Counted from the stretch's first letter, positions 49,430-62,068 are shown. The stretch is 64,000 bases of DNA from Beaufortia kweichowensis (GCA_019155185.1 CM032802.1:16332425-16396424); one strand, 5' to 3'. A program made the numbers and translations. Notes: generated by a model from the letters alone, not told the origin.

Positions 49430-52400
49430 TTATTCTAAGTACTTGTTTTGGTTTTCCTCTGTGTTGCGCCTAAAAAAGTCGGCATTCAAAGTCGTTGCCT
49501 GTGTTTCAGCTCGATGTTTACAGGTGAGAGAAAGGTTTGTGTCAGGACTACACAGATGATGCCAACGCTGTGAAAATACACAGATACAGGGAAGCAACAT
49601 AAGTCTTTTAAAGTCATCATAAAATTTCACACACAGTAACTACATTATTAATGTAAAAACTGGCGAAAAGATCAGCCGATTGTGGCTGGTGTACAGTGTT
49701 AACCGGGTTGTGTGCGTTTTTCTTCATTTTTTTGGTAACTGGTGAAATGTTTTGTGAAGATAGCTAAATAACTGCAGAAATTTATGAATGCATTCTAAAA
49801 TTAAGACTATAGAAAAAAATGTGAGAGAGGTGTCTTATGCGGTCTTTAAATAATGTTGCACGTTCCAAAGCACTTTAGTTGGACTTTAATGTTGATAAAT
49901 TCTGGATAAAGATAAACATTTACATTTCTGATCTCAACATGTTAATACTTACCTCCTTCAGGCTCCCTTTCCCAGCAAACAGTTGTCCCAGTGCCCATCC
50001 AGGCACCAGCAGGATGGAGGAAAGGGCGAGTAAACAGCCAAGTGCATATGCCCAGCCCGGGTACACATACCAGCGGTTAAATGTCAGGGGCTTGTATAGC
50101 ACCAGAGAACAGACGAGAGACACCTGAAGTTGACAGAAATAGAATAGAGAGGACACAAAAAGAACCACTGAAGTACCTTTTTTTCTTAGAGTGTACAGAT
50201 ATAGTTCCATGTTTGTGTCTATTGTTGAAATAGGTGTGCAACTCTTTACACAGGATAATACTGAAGCATCTGTTCTTTGACCTGCAGCAAAAATTTTGAT
50301 TATGGGACATCCCTCAGAGAAGTTTTTAAAGAAAACACTTTCTCCACTTGATCTCCGTAAGCTTCTACTGATTTTAATAAATGGCCCAATGATCAACTGG
50401 AGGTTTCTCAAGATGTTTCAAGAAGGCAAGAGCCAATTTGACCCTGATGCACCAAAGTGGGATGTTGTGGTTTCCATGACTCATCAGCTAGACGTGAAGA
50501 TTTTATTGAGATAACCAAAACATCAACATTTGCTATGAAGTTCCGTGCTCATCGATGGGTAGAACACTCGGCAGTTCTATTGCCAAGCAAGCAATAGAAA
50601 TACCGCCTGAAGTTTAAAAACTTTAAACTTTTTAAAAAAGGCATCTGAAAACACTGGAAAAAATCCCATAAAAATTCAGATGTTATAAACAGAATGGTCT
50701 TTACCTTTTTATAACTGTGTAGGAAAATGATGCAGAGAAAGTCGCTAAATGTACCTGTAGCTGTTCAGCATATGAGCTCCCTTGATCCTGTGACAATGGT
50801 CACAAATGGAAAAAGTTCACGAGAAATGTTTCAGAAACTCTTACAAACTCTTTCAAGCTCAATGTTGGATAGTACACTGCACCTCCATGTGACAAGGTTC
50901 TTGTGAAAGCCATAAAGCAAATTTTGCTACCATAAAGTAAAATTCCTACATTTTTATTGCACTTCAAGGTTTTGCCACAGATTTTTTTGTGGCAAAACAA
51001 AATATACAGACTTGTGGGACCTAATTAAAGAGGTAGCTGGTAGCCATTGTGCTCCTATACACACTCTGAAAAAGTACAAACATACAAAGTTTTGGCTTGT
51101 TAACCAAGCAATGTTCATAACAACGAACTTCTCTTACCAAGGACACGAAAGGAGTCAGGTATTTCCAGCACAGCATAAATATGTAGTTGGGTCGTGTCTT
51201 TGTCATGTCTTCAATAATGTCAAACGTTCTCTGCGCACCTGTGGTAAAGTATGCACAATAGAACATTAAAGAATGATTTTCAAATACTGTCAGTGGGCTT
51301 GAGTATATAACCTTTTCATGTGTTTTTATAATCCATATAAATTTCAGCTCACCAAAGATCCAACCCATGGCCAGAGATTCAAACACGGAGATGAAAAGAC
51401 GAGAGGCTCCATTAGAAGCATAGTAGTCAAACAACTGGATCACATACATCCCTCCCTGAAGATCACAATACAACATTACAGCTAAATTCACCCTATACAT
51501 CAATTCAATGATTACCAGTTTTAGTTACATACAGTAAGGACTAAACTTATTTAGTTATATAAGGAGAACTATTTAAAGTTATATAAATAGTTACCACTAC
51601 TAACTTGTTAAAAATCTATTGTAAGTATAAAACATAAATTGTATTTACATTGCACATTTACATTTGCCACTTGATTGACTGATGCTTTTATTAAGATATC
51701 TGACCAGAATTTTGTAAATCACTTTCTCACAGACTCTGACCTCTGTCACCATGATAAGTTCACTAAGAAAGCAAATGAGACAGAAGAGCAGGAGGAAAAT
51801 TTCTTGACGTCCGGCTCTGCGCAGTATCTTGGGGAACAGGTCTGTCACGGTTGTCATGATAACCTCCACTCCAACAAACTTTGAGGGAGAACATATTTGA
51901 CATTTTTGTAAACTTCCGATCCCCAAATCTGAATAGACAATCATGCCTGACAGTTCTTTGCTAGTTCTAACATAAAATGTAACAAATTTGTAAAGAAGGC
52001 TTGGCCACATATTTATAACTAGCAATAGCTGATCCTAAACTATCGATGGAAGTAGATCCACACACAGCGTGTAGATCCAAACTTTGTTATTAATATAGGG
52101 TCAGTATGTGTGTGTTTAAACTCACCTGTGTGTCTAGACCCAGCAGTATAATCATGATGAAGAAACAAACAGCCCACAACTGAGGAAAAGGCATCATAGC
52201 TACTGCCTGTGGATAAGCTATGAACGCTAAACCTGGACCTGAAAAAGATGTATTTTAGGAACTTATTTTATTATTTCAGTACATTTATTTATGCAATAGT
52301 TTACTAATTCCGTGTCTTAACCTGCCTACAATATCCATCTTGTTTATAAGAAATGTTGTATTACCTGATTCGGCCACCTCCTCAATGGGGACGCCCTGCT

Positions 52401-54452
52401 CATGAGCCATGAAGCCCAGGACGGAGAACACAGCAAAACCAGCCACCAAACTAGTACCACTGTTCAGTAGACACAACCACATGCAGTCCCTGATAAAAAC
52501 AACACACACATACACACAAACAAAATGCATGACACATGTCCATGAATTAATAACTTTTTTGAATTATTAATAATTAATTTTATGTAAACAGTATTAATAC
52601 AAACTTGTAGCAGTTGTTGTTGTATTTATTGTAACTGCCAAGTACAATGAGAGTGCCACCACACAAACTGTAGGAGAAAAAGATTTGAGATCCAGCCTCC
52701 ATCCAAACCTACAGTACACACAAAGTATCCTCATTTCAGTACATTATCTCAAATTATTAATGAATTTACTGTACTCTTTAGGTTGAAAAGCTTAACTGTG
52801 TGGTGCTGTTATACTATAGGAAATAAAAATCTAAAATGCTTCTATAAAAAAGTTTTTTTTCCTTATTTTATGGTATTATAAGTTGCTTTGGAAGAAGATG
52901 ACAGATGTTGTGGATACCTGTGGGTCAGAGAGACGGGATGGTTCAGGGTACAGATAAAATATGATCCCCTGCAGGGCTCCAGGAAGAGTCAAGCCACGAA
53001 TCAGTAACACCAGTAACATCACGTAAGGAAATATGGCTGTAAAATACACCACCTACAAATACAATAAGAAATTATCGTATTTCAGAAACATTCATTTCAA
53101 TTCAAGGTAGGGTGATTGATTCCTGAGAAATGCTGCTGGCTGTGAAAATAGGAGAAAAACATGAAACAACACCATAACACTCTCACAGTCAGAATCAGTA
53201 ATGGGACGTACAGTAAAAATAATTTTTTATAAAAAATGTTATAATATTTTTATAAAGACTGTAGAAAGAGTAATGGCTAAAAGAGAAAAGGTCAGATATT
53301 CTTACTCACCTTGCCTGTAGATTTAACTCCTTTCCAGATACAGAAGTAACATACAATCCACATTGCAATAAGACACAGAAGAATCTCCCAGTTGATGTTA
53401 CCCATCTGCTCAATACCTCCAGAGAGAGACAGCACTCTGCGTCTATACAATGTGTAAAAAAAAAGGTTTTTATTCAAATTTATTATGTTTTTTGCGAAAC
53501 AAATGTAACTGCAAAAAAAATTAATTTTATGTATTTACTCCCAGAACTCAGTAGCTGCAGAAGTTGAATTCATTCTTGCTGTGCGGTTGAGGGTCAGATT
53601 TTTTGCAGCAAGATTTACACAGTCATCTAACAGAGAGATAAAAGAGTATTAACTTTTTAGATAATGTACAGTAATATTTTTATTTTTATTTGAATAATTT
53701 AGCTTGATTTATTTAAAGTATAACCTGTGTTCCAGGTGTTGTCACAGCTGGCCCATGGAAGTTGGGAGCTAAAAGAGAAAATGAGGTAGAAAAGCGCCCA
53801 GGCCAGAATGATGATGTAACATATGCAGCCGTACAACATTATCAGCTGTCCTGCATAACCAATACCTGACAACAAAAATCAAACTGCCTAAAAAGAAGTT
53901 TTCAAAACTGTAATTAAAACATTTAGCCACTCTCACTCAAAAGTTTGGCAAAGAATACATTAAAACATATTTTAAGGTATTTGTTTATTTTGTTATTTTT
54001 ATGACATACCCACAGCCAGTGGACAGAGGCGATGCCAACTTGTAATGCCACCTTCCCGTGTGTACTGTCCCATTGCCGTCTCTAGCAGGAACAGAGGAAC
54101 ACCACAGGTAACCACAAACACCAGGTAGGGTATCAGAAATGCACCTGAGAAGACAAAAATACATTATTTAAATACCACTGACATAATGCTTTAAGACAAG
54201 TGAAATCTTGAATTTAAACGTACATTCTTTTTACTTTTCAAGAATTTTTTTAAATTGTGTTATGTTCATCAACATGCAAACATAATGAAATATAAAAGTA
54301 AACAGAAATAAACCTCCTCCGTTCTTGTAGCAGAGGTAGGGAAACCTCCACACATTACCCAGACCAACCACATTTCCTGCAACAGCCAGAAGAAACTCTG
54401 CTTTACTCCCCCAGTATCCTCTCTCCTCCATCTGTGCATCTGTTCTGCCCAT
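49430..54452 (-). CDS. Sodium/chloride-dependent neurotransmitter transporter, SLC6 family, GABA/betaine/taurine branch (14 exons)
   Basis: Exons by minus-strand order: 54314-54452, 54010-54144, 53725-53865, 53539-53626, 53310-53442, 52918-53052, 52605-52708, 52365-52489, 52126-52238, 51741-51878, 51353-51455, 51138-51238, 49953-50123, 49430-49567. They sum to 1764 nt, an open frame of 587 residues; every junction has GT-AG sites and exact phase, and exon lengths 104, 125, 113, 138, 103 and 101 match vertebrate SLC6 genes. The protein should co-transport Na+ and Cl- with an amino-acid-like substrate through 12 membrane helices. TM1 has GLGNVWRFPY (30-39) and GQYT follows TM2. Extracellular loop 2 has the paired Cys and three N-glycosylation sites (NLT, NRT, NST); TM6 has LGSYN. 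The start ATG has an in-frame stop 18 bases upstream, so the N-terminus is short unless another exon exists. Asn27 and Gly274 in the substrate pocket are unusual. Closest named relatives are slc6a13, slc6a12 or the fish slc6a22 genes; I cannot choose. Confidence 0.93.
50296..50514 (+). other. Open frame of 72 codons inside SLC6 intron 12, possible transposon relic
   Basis: Plus-strand frame, opposite to the host gene, containing NGPMINWRFLKMFQ. A similar pattern (D-G-P-N-V-N-x-x-x) is seen in transposon-derived fish proteins as I recall, but the match is short. No flanking repeats found. Function not assigned. Confidence 0.3.
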
Positions 54453-56452
54453 ACTGCACTGCTGTCAAGTTTGGCCATGAAGGATGTAAGGATTCTGGTT
54501 TTTATTTAAGAAATGAACATGATACATAGGTTGTTAAAACAGTAAGGTCAATGGATAAGTGTAAAGCCTCAGGTAGAAACAGATTTGCTTCAATAATATC
54601 GTTATTCTGAAGCCTTAGGTATGGTTCAAACTGATTTGCATCAAAAAATATATATATATAATAGTAAAATTTACAGCCTCCAGTCTGGGAATCATTCAGC
54701 CAACCGCTGTCAACATACAAATCTTTAACAAACTGCCATCATGATACATCCTTATATGGAACTCAACAAGTTTTAAAAAGTACATTTTGTTTGTTATCTA
54801 AGAACACTTTGTGCATTAATTAAAAAAAAGAGACGAAGGTTACCTTGTCTCGTGACATTCAGATTAATGTCAGAAAGTGGTGGGGCTATTTTTTATAATA
54901 TAAATATAAATGTTGCAGCATTACTAAACTGTATAAAATAGGTGAAAACTTTTTGGTTAGAAAAAAACAAAATCAGTTATTGAGCAAATGCATAAAAATT
55001 CTGTTTTTATTCAGTTCACACTATAGATATTAGACTCAGATTGTCCCATTTGGCAAACTATGGGTGCAGCAAGGTGCCAGTACACCAACCACATCCATAT
55101 ACAACAATATAGAAAAATTAAAAATGATATCTGATCTATTTTAAAGATATCAATGTTAAATTATCACAGAATGTTCTTTACATTATGTAGAATGATTTTA
55201 TGTCAGAAACAGAAAATTTACAAAAAATGACTTAAATGATAACTGGGTTTTCACAGACTGGGTCACATATTTCATAATAATATATCTCCAATGTCATTTT
55301 TTGTAATTTCCCATACCCATGATTTGCCCCTGGATATGTCACACCTGTAAACAGGAGGAACAAGACCTGAGGCCTGTTATATATGTGCTGAGAAAATGAG
55401 GCAGTTGAAAACCTGACCGGAATAAACCAGCTATAGAAGTTACATAAAAGTGAATTGAAGTTTACAAAATCCTTTACTTATTTGATCCAGGCTCAAGTGG
55501 TCAGTTTGCACGCTATTTTTAAACAGCCCTAGCAGTCAAGCATGAATCAAATTGATCCACCATGATGAAGTAGATAGTGACGTTTGGTGTTAAAAATGTA
55601 ATATTATAATAACTAAAAAAACTGTATAACATTACAAACTGTATAAATGCTGCAATAATCAAAACTAGAAAGATAAGCTGGCAAGATCAATACTGCTAGC
55701 AAGAAATTCACTTGTGATTCATGTGAATTACGTAGATCTGAAGTCGTCATCACGTCTCAAATGTTTTGAACGTTTCCAACTGTGTTCATTTGATGTTCGT
55801 ATAGACAAGAGCTGTTTCTGAAATAGTGCACTACATAGGGTGTTGGCCATTTTGTAGTGTTGTCTGAATTCTGAGTGAACAACTCATTCCTTACATTCAA
55901 TCACAACTTCAAACCCATAATGCACTCTGATTTGTTGGTTGTTTCGCTTCATAGTGTTCATTAAATGTTATCCTGCATTGAAATATAGCTAAACAAAATT
56001 GTACAGATAAGTAATTGTTCTCTTTAGCTATAAACTCAATTATTGGTTAAACGGTCAATTATTTAGGCTAGTTTAATTGTATTTTATACTCGTAATCATG
56101 TATTAAGCAAATGGTGCAGGGTGTGGTGACCCCAGCCAGAGCAGCCAAAAAGTGAGAAAACTTACAAGGTAAGTAAATCATTAATACTACTTTGCATTGG
56201 TGGATTTTGTATATTGTAGGACTAAAGAAATCCTACCATATTAAATGAGTACATTTAGGCATTTGGCAGACAGAGGACAGGAAGCCAGGGAGGAGAGACT
56301 ACTTTCCATTTAAAAAACAATTGTAGAAAATATGTAATTTTTTGTTATTCAAATAAATAATCAGATTTGAGTCATACCTGATAGTGTGAATATTTTCTGC
56401 ATTTGAACATGTCATGTTTTTAAAAGATTAATTTCAACAAACAAATACATTT
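54453..56452. other. Region upstream of the SLC6 gene
   Basis: Contains the presumed SLC6 promoter. No further exon recognised. The stretch 55806-55960 (gtttctgaaatagtgcacta and onward) resembles a fish MITE; a TA run lies near 54648-54661. Confidence 0.4.
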
Positions 56453-56592
56453 TGTAGTGATTCTGTGGGGATGGTGTTATTTAAACACTCTCCAGCATCT
56501 CTACTAGTTATAGTGAAACTAAGACGGTGTTATTTAAAACACGGTTCAGTTTCAGGTTATAATTACTTGTGGCTCAAATGGAAATACTTACA
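56453..56592. repeat. Left 140-bp direct repeat flanking the gag block
   Basis: Starts tgtagtgattctg and ends tacttaca. Identical to 62069-62208 except for one T/C difference near the end. Ends TGTAG and TTACA are LTR-like (TG...CA), but no target duplication was found. The minus strand contains gtaagtat near its start and ccccacag near its end, which could act as splice sites. Confidence 0.9.
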
Positions 56593-56607
56593 GATAAAGA
56601 TTATTAA

Positions 56608-56748
56608 CTATATGTATTTTGTAGCATTACCTGGTGCAATAAACGCATTATTCTTCTGGCCTTGATTAACAACGGTCCATGCCCAATACAGTAATACATA
56701 CAGAGCCGGTAACAGTATCGCACAGTTTAAGGGATGTGTTATGAGCAT
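56608..56748 (-). other. 46-codon open frame of unknown origin
   Basis: Minus strand. Hydrophobic N-terminal half (ILLPALYVLLYWAWTVV) followed by a polar tail with an NAT glycosylation site. A donor-like gtaatg occurs after codon 39. The apparent ATG lies in the 14-bp inverted repeat, so the frame may be the cut-off part of a larger gene. Not recognised. Confidence 0.3.
56734..56747. repeat. 14-bp inverted terminal sequence, left
   Basis: atgtgttatgagca; its exact reverse complement is at 62021-62034. It may mark the original ends of the element carrying the gag gene. No matching target duplication outside it. Confidence 0.5.
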
Positions 56749-58025
56749 TAAGCAGAGACAATCATGAGTGAATACAAATGAATATTTATTAACTAAGCTA
56801 CTGAGATATGATATTGATTAACTAACAAAACACATACACATTCACATTCATACAAGATAAAGCATAGAAAAATTTGAGTAAAGAGTAAAGAATGGCATAT
56901 TAAATCAGCAGGACACAACCACCGGGTTTTTCTCTACAAAAAGTTCACCTTGGTAGCCAAGGGGCAGTGCTTAAGCGCTGTTGAATTGAGTGATACTTGC
57001 ATTGAACAGTTAGTTGCGTCGGCAAGAATCCTGGTGCGCGGAGAGAAAGAGAGAGAGAGTGTCCCGGTGGATTCGCGAAGTCCGTTCGAGAGCCGAGTTT
57101 CTTGAGAAGTGTCGAAGTCTGCCAAGTAAGATTGCCGGAAAAGCTGTCCTGAAGAAGGGCAGGTCCCACGAAGTTTTGAGAGATTCCAAGTTTCTGAGCA
57201 AAGAGTTGTCCGATGCATTGTGGTCTTAAAGGCACAACGGTCACGCCCGGGTCAGGTCTTTTGACCAATGGCAAAAGGGCGTGGTTCTTGTGGGAGAAAT
57301 CTCTTTGTCCTTCTCTGTGACAAATGATTTACACAGGTGCGGTTTATGTCCTGTTTGCACCGAACACATAAACTTATTGTAATTGAGTATGATGCACGCC
57401 ATGACTATGTACTGTGCATCATTATTTAGAAATAATTTGTGGATCATTTTGATACCACACACGAGAGAGAAGTGAAGTAAGAACAATAGTTATTCATTCA
57501 TCTGCCATGAAATAACAGTTAGACTTCACTGACACTGAAATGCATGCAATAACTATGGCAGGGTATCAAGTGATTATGGAGGAATACACACATAGATATA
57601 TATATATATATATATAGATACAAATTGGGCAGTTTTGTCCCGCTCATCCTAAAGAGTCTCTTTGAGGTGTTTGGAATGTACTTCTCTAGTCCTCTCTGCA
57701 AATCTCCAGGGGCCTGGAGAATCTCAGGGAGTTGAGCTGGGGTTACCCTCTCTGGGAAGGCCAGAGAGGTACCATAACTGTCCTCCTGAGTTAAGTAACA
57801 ACCCGGCAGGTCATCACTTAACCCAGACTTTCTGGAGCCAAAAGGGGTTCTGGTGTTGACTTCCCCCGTAGGAATTTGTTGTTGGTTGTAACTTTATGAT
57901 CCCTTAAAGAAATCCAACATTTGGCCCGGCCAAGTCTCTACATCTCCCCCCTTCCGGGCGGCGAGGTTCCGGTAAGAACTTCGTCGGGCGGTGGTTCAGT
58001 TGGATAGACGGGATCAGTTCAGTTG
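56749..58025. other. 3' part of the gag-bearing element, no pol
   Basis: Downstream of gag on the minus strand, where protease and reverse transcriptase would be expected in an LTR element. Frames here are all short and show no such domain. A (TA)n run lies at 57595-57616. Confidence 0.5.
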
Positions 58026-59288
58026 TCAGTATTCCTTGGGGTGCCAGTGCGTCAGCGGAGGGTTTTCTATGAGGTTCGACTCAGCCTCCGGTTCGACTTG
58101 TCTGCCTTGCTTCTCGTGACCGTAACCTCCCCGACTGGCTGTGAAGTCCCATGACTCTCTGTTGAAGGGCTTGGCTCTGTGTTGCTGTTGTATGCCCTCC
58201 GGAGTCAAACCTGTGTAATGTTCAGCGACGGAAAGGATAGATGGATTTTTAGCAGTCTTGTCAGAGGTGGCCTTTTGTTTTCCAAAGGCTTTATGGGCTA
58301 GGTCCCGCAGCTGTCTGGTAGTCATCGTACGGGGACATGCCATAACGCCTAGGTGGTGGCTCACCGATGGATGCAGATTACGTAGGAAAAGGGTTCTGAA
58401 ATTGAAGTCCTCCTCCATCTCTGGCTCGTTTCTGAACCCGAAGTAGGCCCGTCGGAGCCGGTTGTAGTAGGTCTGTGGGGTTTCCTGTCGGCCTTGTTTA
58501 AGGTCCATGGCAGTGACCAGTCCTTGCTCCAACTCTGGGTCCGAGAACTCTCTTATCAGGGCCTGTTGTAGTTGCTTGTAATCTGTTCTGACTGCTTCTG
58601 ACTGTCGGTCCAGGAATCTGCGTACCTCCTGGCTGGAGGTAATCCTGAGCAGGTACAGTCTATCTCTTGTAGTCGCGTTGGCCATTGTTTGAAAATGGAA
58701 GTCGATGTCCTGCAGGTATACATGCACTTCGTGACCTCCTGCAGGGTCTGGAGTGAAAGTTGGGATGTTTTTGGCCAGCTTGTCAATGTCTCTGGGGGAC
58801 ACCCCGTGGATGTCTGCAGAGGTCCTCTGGATGGGTCCCCGCCCCCACTCTGTGGGTGTTAGGGGCTCTTGAGTGCTGGCCGGCGAAGCTTTGAACAGGG
58901 GACTCTCACCCCCCTTTGCTGCCTGGAGTTCTTGGCGGAAAGGCTTGGTTCCGCTTGGTGGGGAAAATTCAAGACTTTGTTTTCCCCCTGGCTGTTTGGC
59001 TTGCACTTGATAGGAGTACTCAAGTTCCTTTTGGGCCAAGTTCAGTTCATCTTTAAGATGGTCTCGCTGCCGGGTCACAACTTGAAGCTCTGCTTGATTT
59101 GTGTGTAGGTGGCCCTCGTAGGCCTTGACCTTGGCCGTCCGTTCTATCAGTTCGGCCTCAGCTCTTGCTAAGAGATTTTTGGCATACTGGAGTTTCTCTG
59201 CCAGCTCCTTCCTGGCTTGCCCCTCCAGCTGCTCTCTGCGCTCAGTGTCTGTACGGAGGTCTGCTAAGGCGTCCCGAAGTCTTTCCAC
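58026..59288 (-). pseudogene. Retrotransposon gag-like protein, C-terminal part
   Basis: 420 codons from the first ATG. Residues 1-95 are a charged coiled coil, 96-165 a Gly/Pro/Ser-rich linker, and 170-340 a Retrotrans_gag-type capsid-like region (VYLQDIDFHFQ, YYNRLRRAYFGF, FLRNLHPSV). No zinc knuckle, protease or polymerase follows. The frame is open upstream of this ATG as far as the end of the N-terminal frame, so the ATG is not the natural start. Confidence 0.75.
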
Positions 59289-59313
59289 TTGCTCACGTAG
59301 CTCTGGGTCCTCT

Positions 59314-59673
59314 TCATCCGTCGCTGCCTGCTGCTCGAGGACGTTGCATGATCTGCTCTAGGTGCTGTTCCGCTTTCTCAGCCCGGAGCTTGAATGCAGT
59401 CGCCTCTCGTTCTGAGCGGGCTCCATTGTCCTCACACAGCTTCATCTGGACGATGAGGTTATGGGAAAGGGCACCGGTGATCTTGGCCAGCTCTTTGTGG
59501 TTGTAGTCCTGCACTGGATCATTGGCCATCAGTAGGCTCAGGCCGTCGTCCAGCTGCTCACGGCTCAGATGCTGCAGGTCACTGGCGGTCTCAGGCAGAA
59601 GTCCGCTTGTCAGGGCGCTCAACCAGGTCTCTAGCTGGTCCCAGTGGGTGGCAGGACTGGATGATCTGGACAT
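59314..59673 (-). pseudogene. Retrotransposon gag-like protein, N-terminal part
   Basis: 119 codons beginning MSRSSSPATHWDQLE, with a helical, coiled-coil-prone second half (KLRAEKAEQHLEQIM). It runs into a stop in the frame about 10 codons after the point where homology-like coiled coil should continue in the next frame, so a single-base frameshift near 59340 separates it from the C-terminal part. This is either a real break or a consensus error. Confidence 0.7.
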
Positions 59674-60299
59674 TCTTCAACACTAGTGGCAAATAGGAAA
59701 GTAAAACATAGCCAATGCAGGTCCGTGCCAGTTTAGTGAACTATACATCCAACATAAGGGCTTTGTGCCAGCTAACGTAATGACTAGCAGCACAGTCGAA
59801 TGCCCATTATTCCTGCCAGGCTGTGGTGGCATGTATAGCTTGTGTGGGTAAGTACAGGAAAAGTTCTGAGTGAATTACTGATGCGTTATAACCCATCGGT
59901 CCCTTGGAGACTTAGGCTATCTGAGTCATCAATTTCATTACTGCAGCTTTTCCTGATAGTTTGTGCTGGTACGTTCTCTTATGCCATGAAAGGGAAAAGG
60001 AAAAAGTAGCAAAGCAACTAAAATAACAAAAAGGGAAAGGAGGGATGAAACTGAAGAGAAAGTAATTTTCCTATTTTGGCTAAGCCGGTTACCGACACTA
60101 GGGTTATGACGGGACCTACAAGTAGGGGGTGCTATGATGTCATATGGCCTAGGAGGGGGCTTAGCGAGGACAGCAAGGATAGTTTAAACAGTATGGGGGT
60201 GAGAAAAGCTTACTTTTCTTTAGGGCCTCTTACTTTGGGACTATACCTTATTGACTAGGCTGGGTGGTGCGTTGAGGACACCCCGGTGGGGCACCACGG
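59674..60299. other. 5' leader of the gag-like gene (minus strand)
   Basis: No coding frame recognised. Presumed promoter and leader of the element. Confidence 0.4.
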
Positions 60300-60780
60300 T
60301 CGGGCCAGCTCCCCGGCCCGCCTGAACACACGACAGCAGGGGTCCCGGGCGACCCGACTCACCGCACCCCAGTGTTGACCACTCAAACAGCTACGACCTT
60401 TAGCACAATCGGGCCGCACTCAAAAGTGTCAACGTCTGACCGCCACAGCCAAAGTTGGGTTTTGCCCAGAATTGCCCTTTTGTGTCAAACTGGTGTGGCT
60501 GCCACACTTGCAGTGCCGCTACCTCGCGGAGTCGCACCCAAGTGTGCCAACAACCAGCTGCCACAGCCAAGACTGGGATTGCCCAAAATTGCCCTTCACG
60601 TGTCGGTCAGCGTGGTTGCCAGCGATTGGAGTGCCCGATTGCTGATGTCGCTCTGCGTGTCGTCACCGAAAGTGGGGGACGGAACCTCCCGAGGTCGCCT
60701 ACTGTCGGTGCCAGGCGTGCCGAGCCAGACAGGTCCAGCCGTAGGTGGCCCACACCGGAGAAACCATTGCTTCACCGCCC
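60300..60780. repeat. GC-rich block with two diverged tandem copies
   Basis: Two diverged copies of about 125 bp share gccacagccaa, then ttgccc(a)aattgccctt. The GC content is far above the rest of the window. It gives long accidental frames that share no codon pattern. It may be the regulatory part of the element. Confidence 0.6.
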
Positions 60781-60999
60781 CAGCACTTAGGGAAGAGCTG
60801 TCTAAAGGGAAATGTAAAGGCTGTTTAAAAGAATAGGGGTCAAACTGCTACATGGGTCATTAAAACAACACTCTGCTAAGTGTGTTAATCGACTCGACCA
60901 AGGGAAGGCAACTGATTTAATTTAAGTCTAAACCTAATTAAATACAGAGTTCCTGAAGTAAGAGTAGGGGTAAAAGGAGCAGTGGGAAAGCAGGGATGA

Positions 61000-61275
61000 C
61001 CACACAGTCAAGTGACATTAATTACTATTATAGTTAAATAATAATAATCAATAAGTCAATGAAACAGCAATGAGGTGATATCAATTATTATTATTGTTTA
61101 GAATAATAACAATTAATAAATCATGGAAGTAGGAAAAGGAAAATGAAGTGATATCAATTATTATTATTGTTTAGAATAATAAAAATTAATAAATCAGGGA
61201 AGTAGGAAAGGGAAAATGGAGTAATATTAATTATTGTTATTGTTTCAAATAATCAATAATTAATAAACTATGAAA
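61000..61275. repeat. AT-rich tandem repeat, period 73-75 bp, about 3 copies
   Basis: Copies marked by gtgatatcaattattatt at 61074 and 61148 and a variant near 61221. Confidence 0.85.
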
Positions 61276-61349
61276 CAGTTGCTGAGAGACCTAAATTAGG
61301 ATCGTGCCGGCTTGTTGCACTGAAGTATAGCATTAATACGTACAGGCTA

Positions 61350-61500
61350 CCGTTGCTACACGAGTAAAATGCGCATTTAAGTTAAAAACACAACAGGATT
61401 TCTTCGCTGTTGGCTGTGAACAAAGTAATGTTACTACACGAGTAAGAATCTTGGCGATTAAGTTTAAACACAACAGGATTTCTTCGCTGTTGGCTGTGAA
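61350..61500. repeat. Tandem repeat, period about 80 bp, two copies
   Basis: Both copies contain ctacacgagtaa and acaggatttcttcgctgttg (ends near 61420 and 61500). Confidence 0.9.
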
Positions 61501-62020
61501 AGTACTGTAAAAACTCTCCTTTAAATAGAAAACTGACCCATAGTTATATCTATGTTAACTCCACTCAGAGAGAGAAGGGGAAGACACGCACTGGTTAGCT
61601 ACGCCAATTGTTCAACCCAGGAAAGCTCATAGCATAGCTTAACGGCATTGGAAACACATCAATAGCCTACTATCTATGTACAGTTATAGGCCTATCAATA
61701 AGAAGAGAAGGGGAACATCGCCCAGCTCTATCTTCTTCGTTCTAAAATGAGGGTTTCTTCACTCAAATCAGACGGACAAAAATAACTAATGTTAAACACG
61801 CTATAACAAAGGACTATTATCCATTTTTATAGAGGGTCCATTTAACATTATCGACTGCAGTTACATTCTTCTTTAACAGTGTAAGAGTTTGCCGTAAGGC
61901 TCACTGACTGTTAACACACGCGTTGAGGCGACCTGCGCCGTTCACGCGTAACACAAAGTTCAAACGAGTCTAGCTTCTGAATAAACAAGCATTAGGAACA
62001 CACATGCCTTGTCACTACGT
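61501..62020. other. Distal 5' region of the gag-bearing element
   Basis: No gene recognised. Ends at the right 14-bp inverted sequence. Confidence 0.4.
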
Positions 62021-62034
62021 TGCTCATAACACAT
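62021..62034. repeat. 14-bp inverted terminal sequence, right
   Basis: tgctcataacacat, the exact inverse of 56734-56747. Confidence 0.5.
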
Positions 62035-62068
62035 TTAATACTGTGCCCGCTTCATTCTCCACCATTTA

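Noticed and set aside
54269..54478. Upstream ATG at 54478 as the SLC6 start
   Set aside because: It lies in another frame; the SLC6 frame has a stop just upstream of 54452 and continues in phase through all 14 exons from there.
57014..57274. Overlapping frames on both strands near 57 kb
   Set aside because: Three mutually overlapping frames of similar length with no motif; probably chance in GC-richer element DNA.
60372..60836. Two overlapping frames of 111-154 codons in the GC-rich block
   Set aside because: Arise from low stop frequency in GC-rich DNA with internal repeats; no recognisable protein features.
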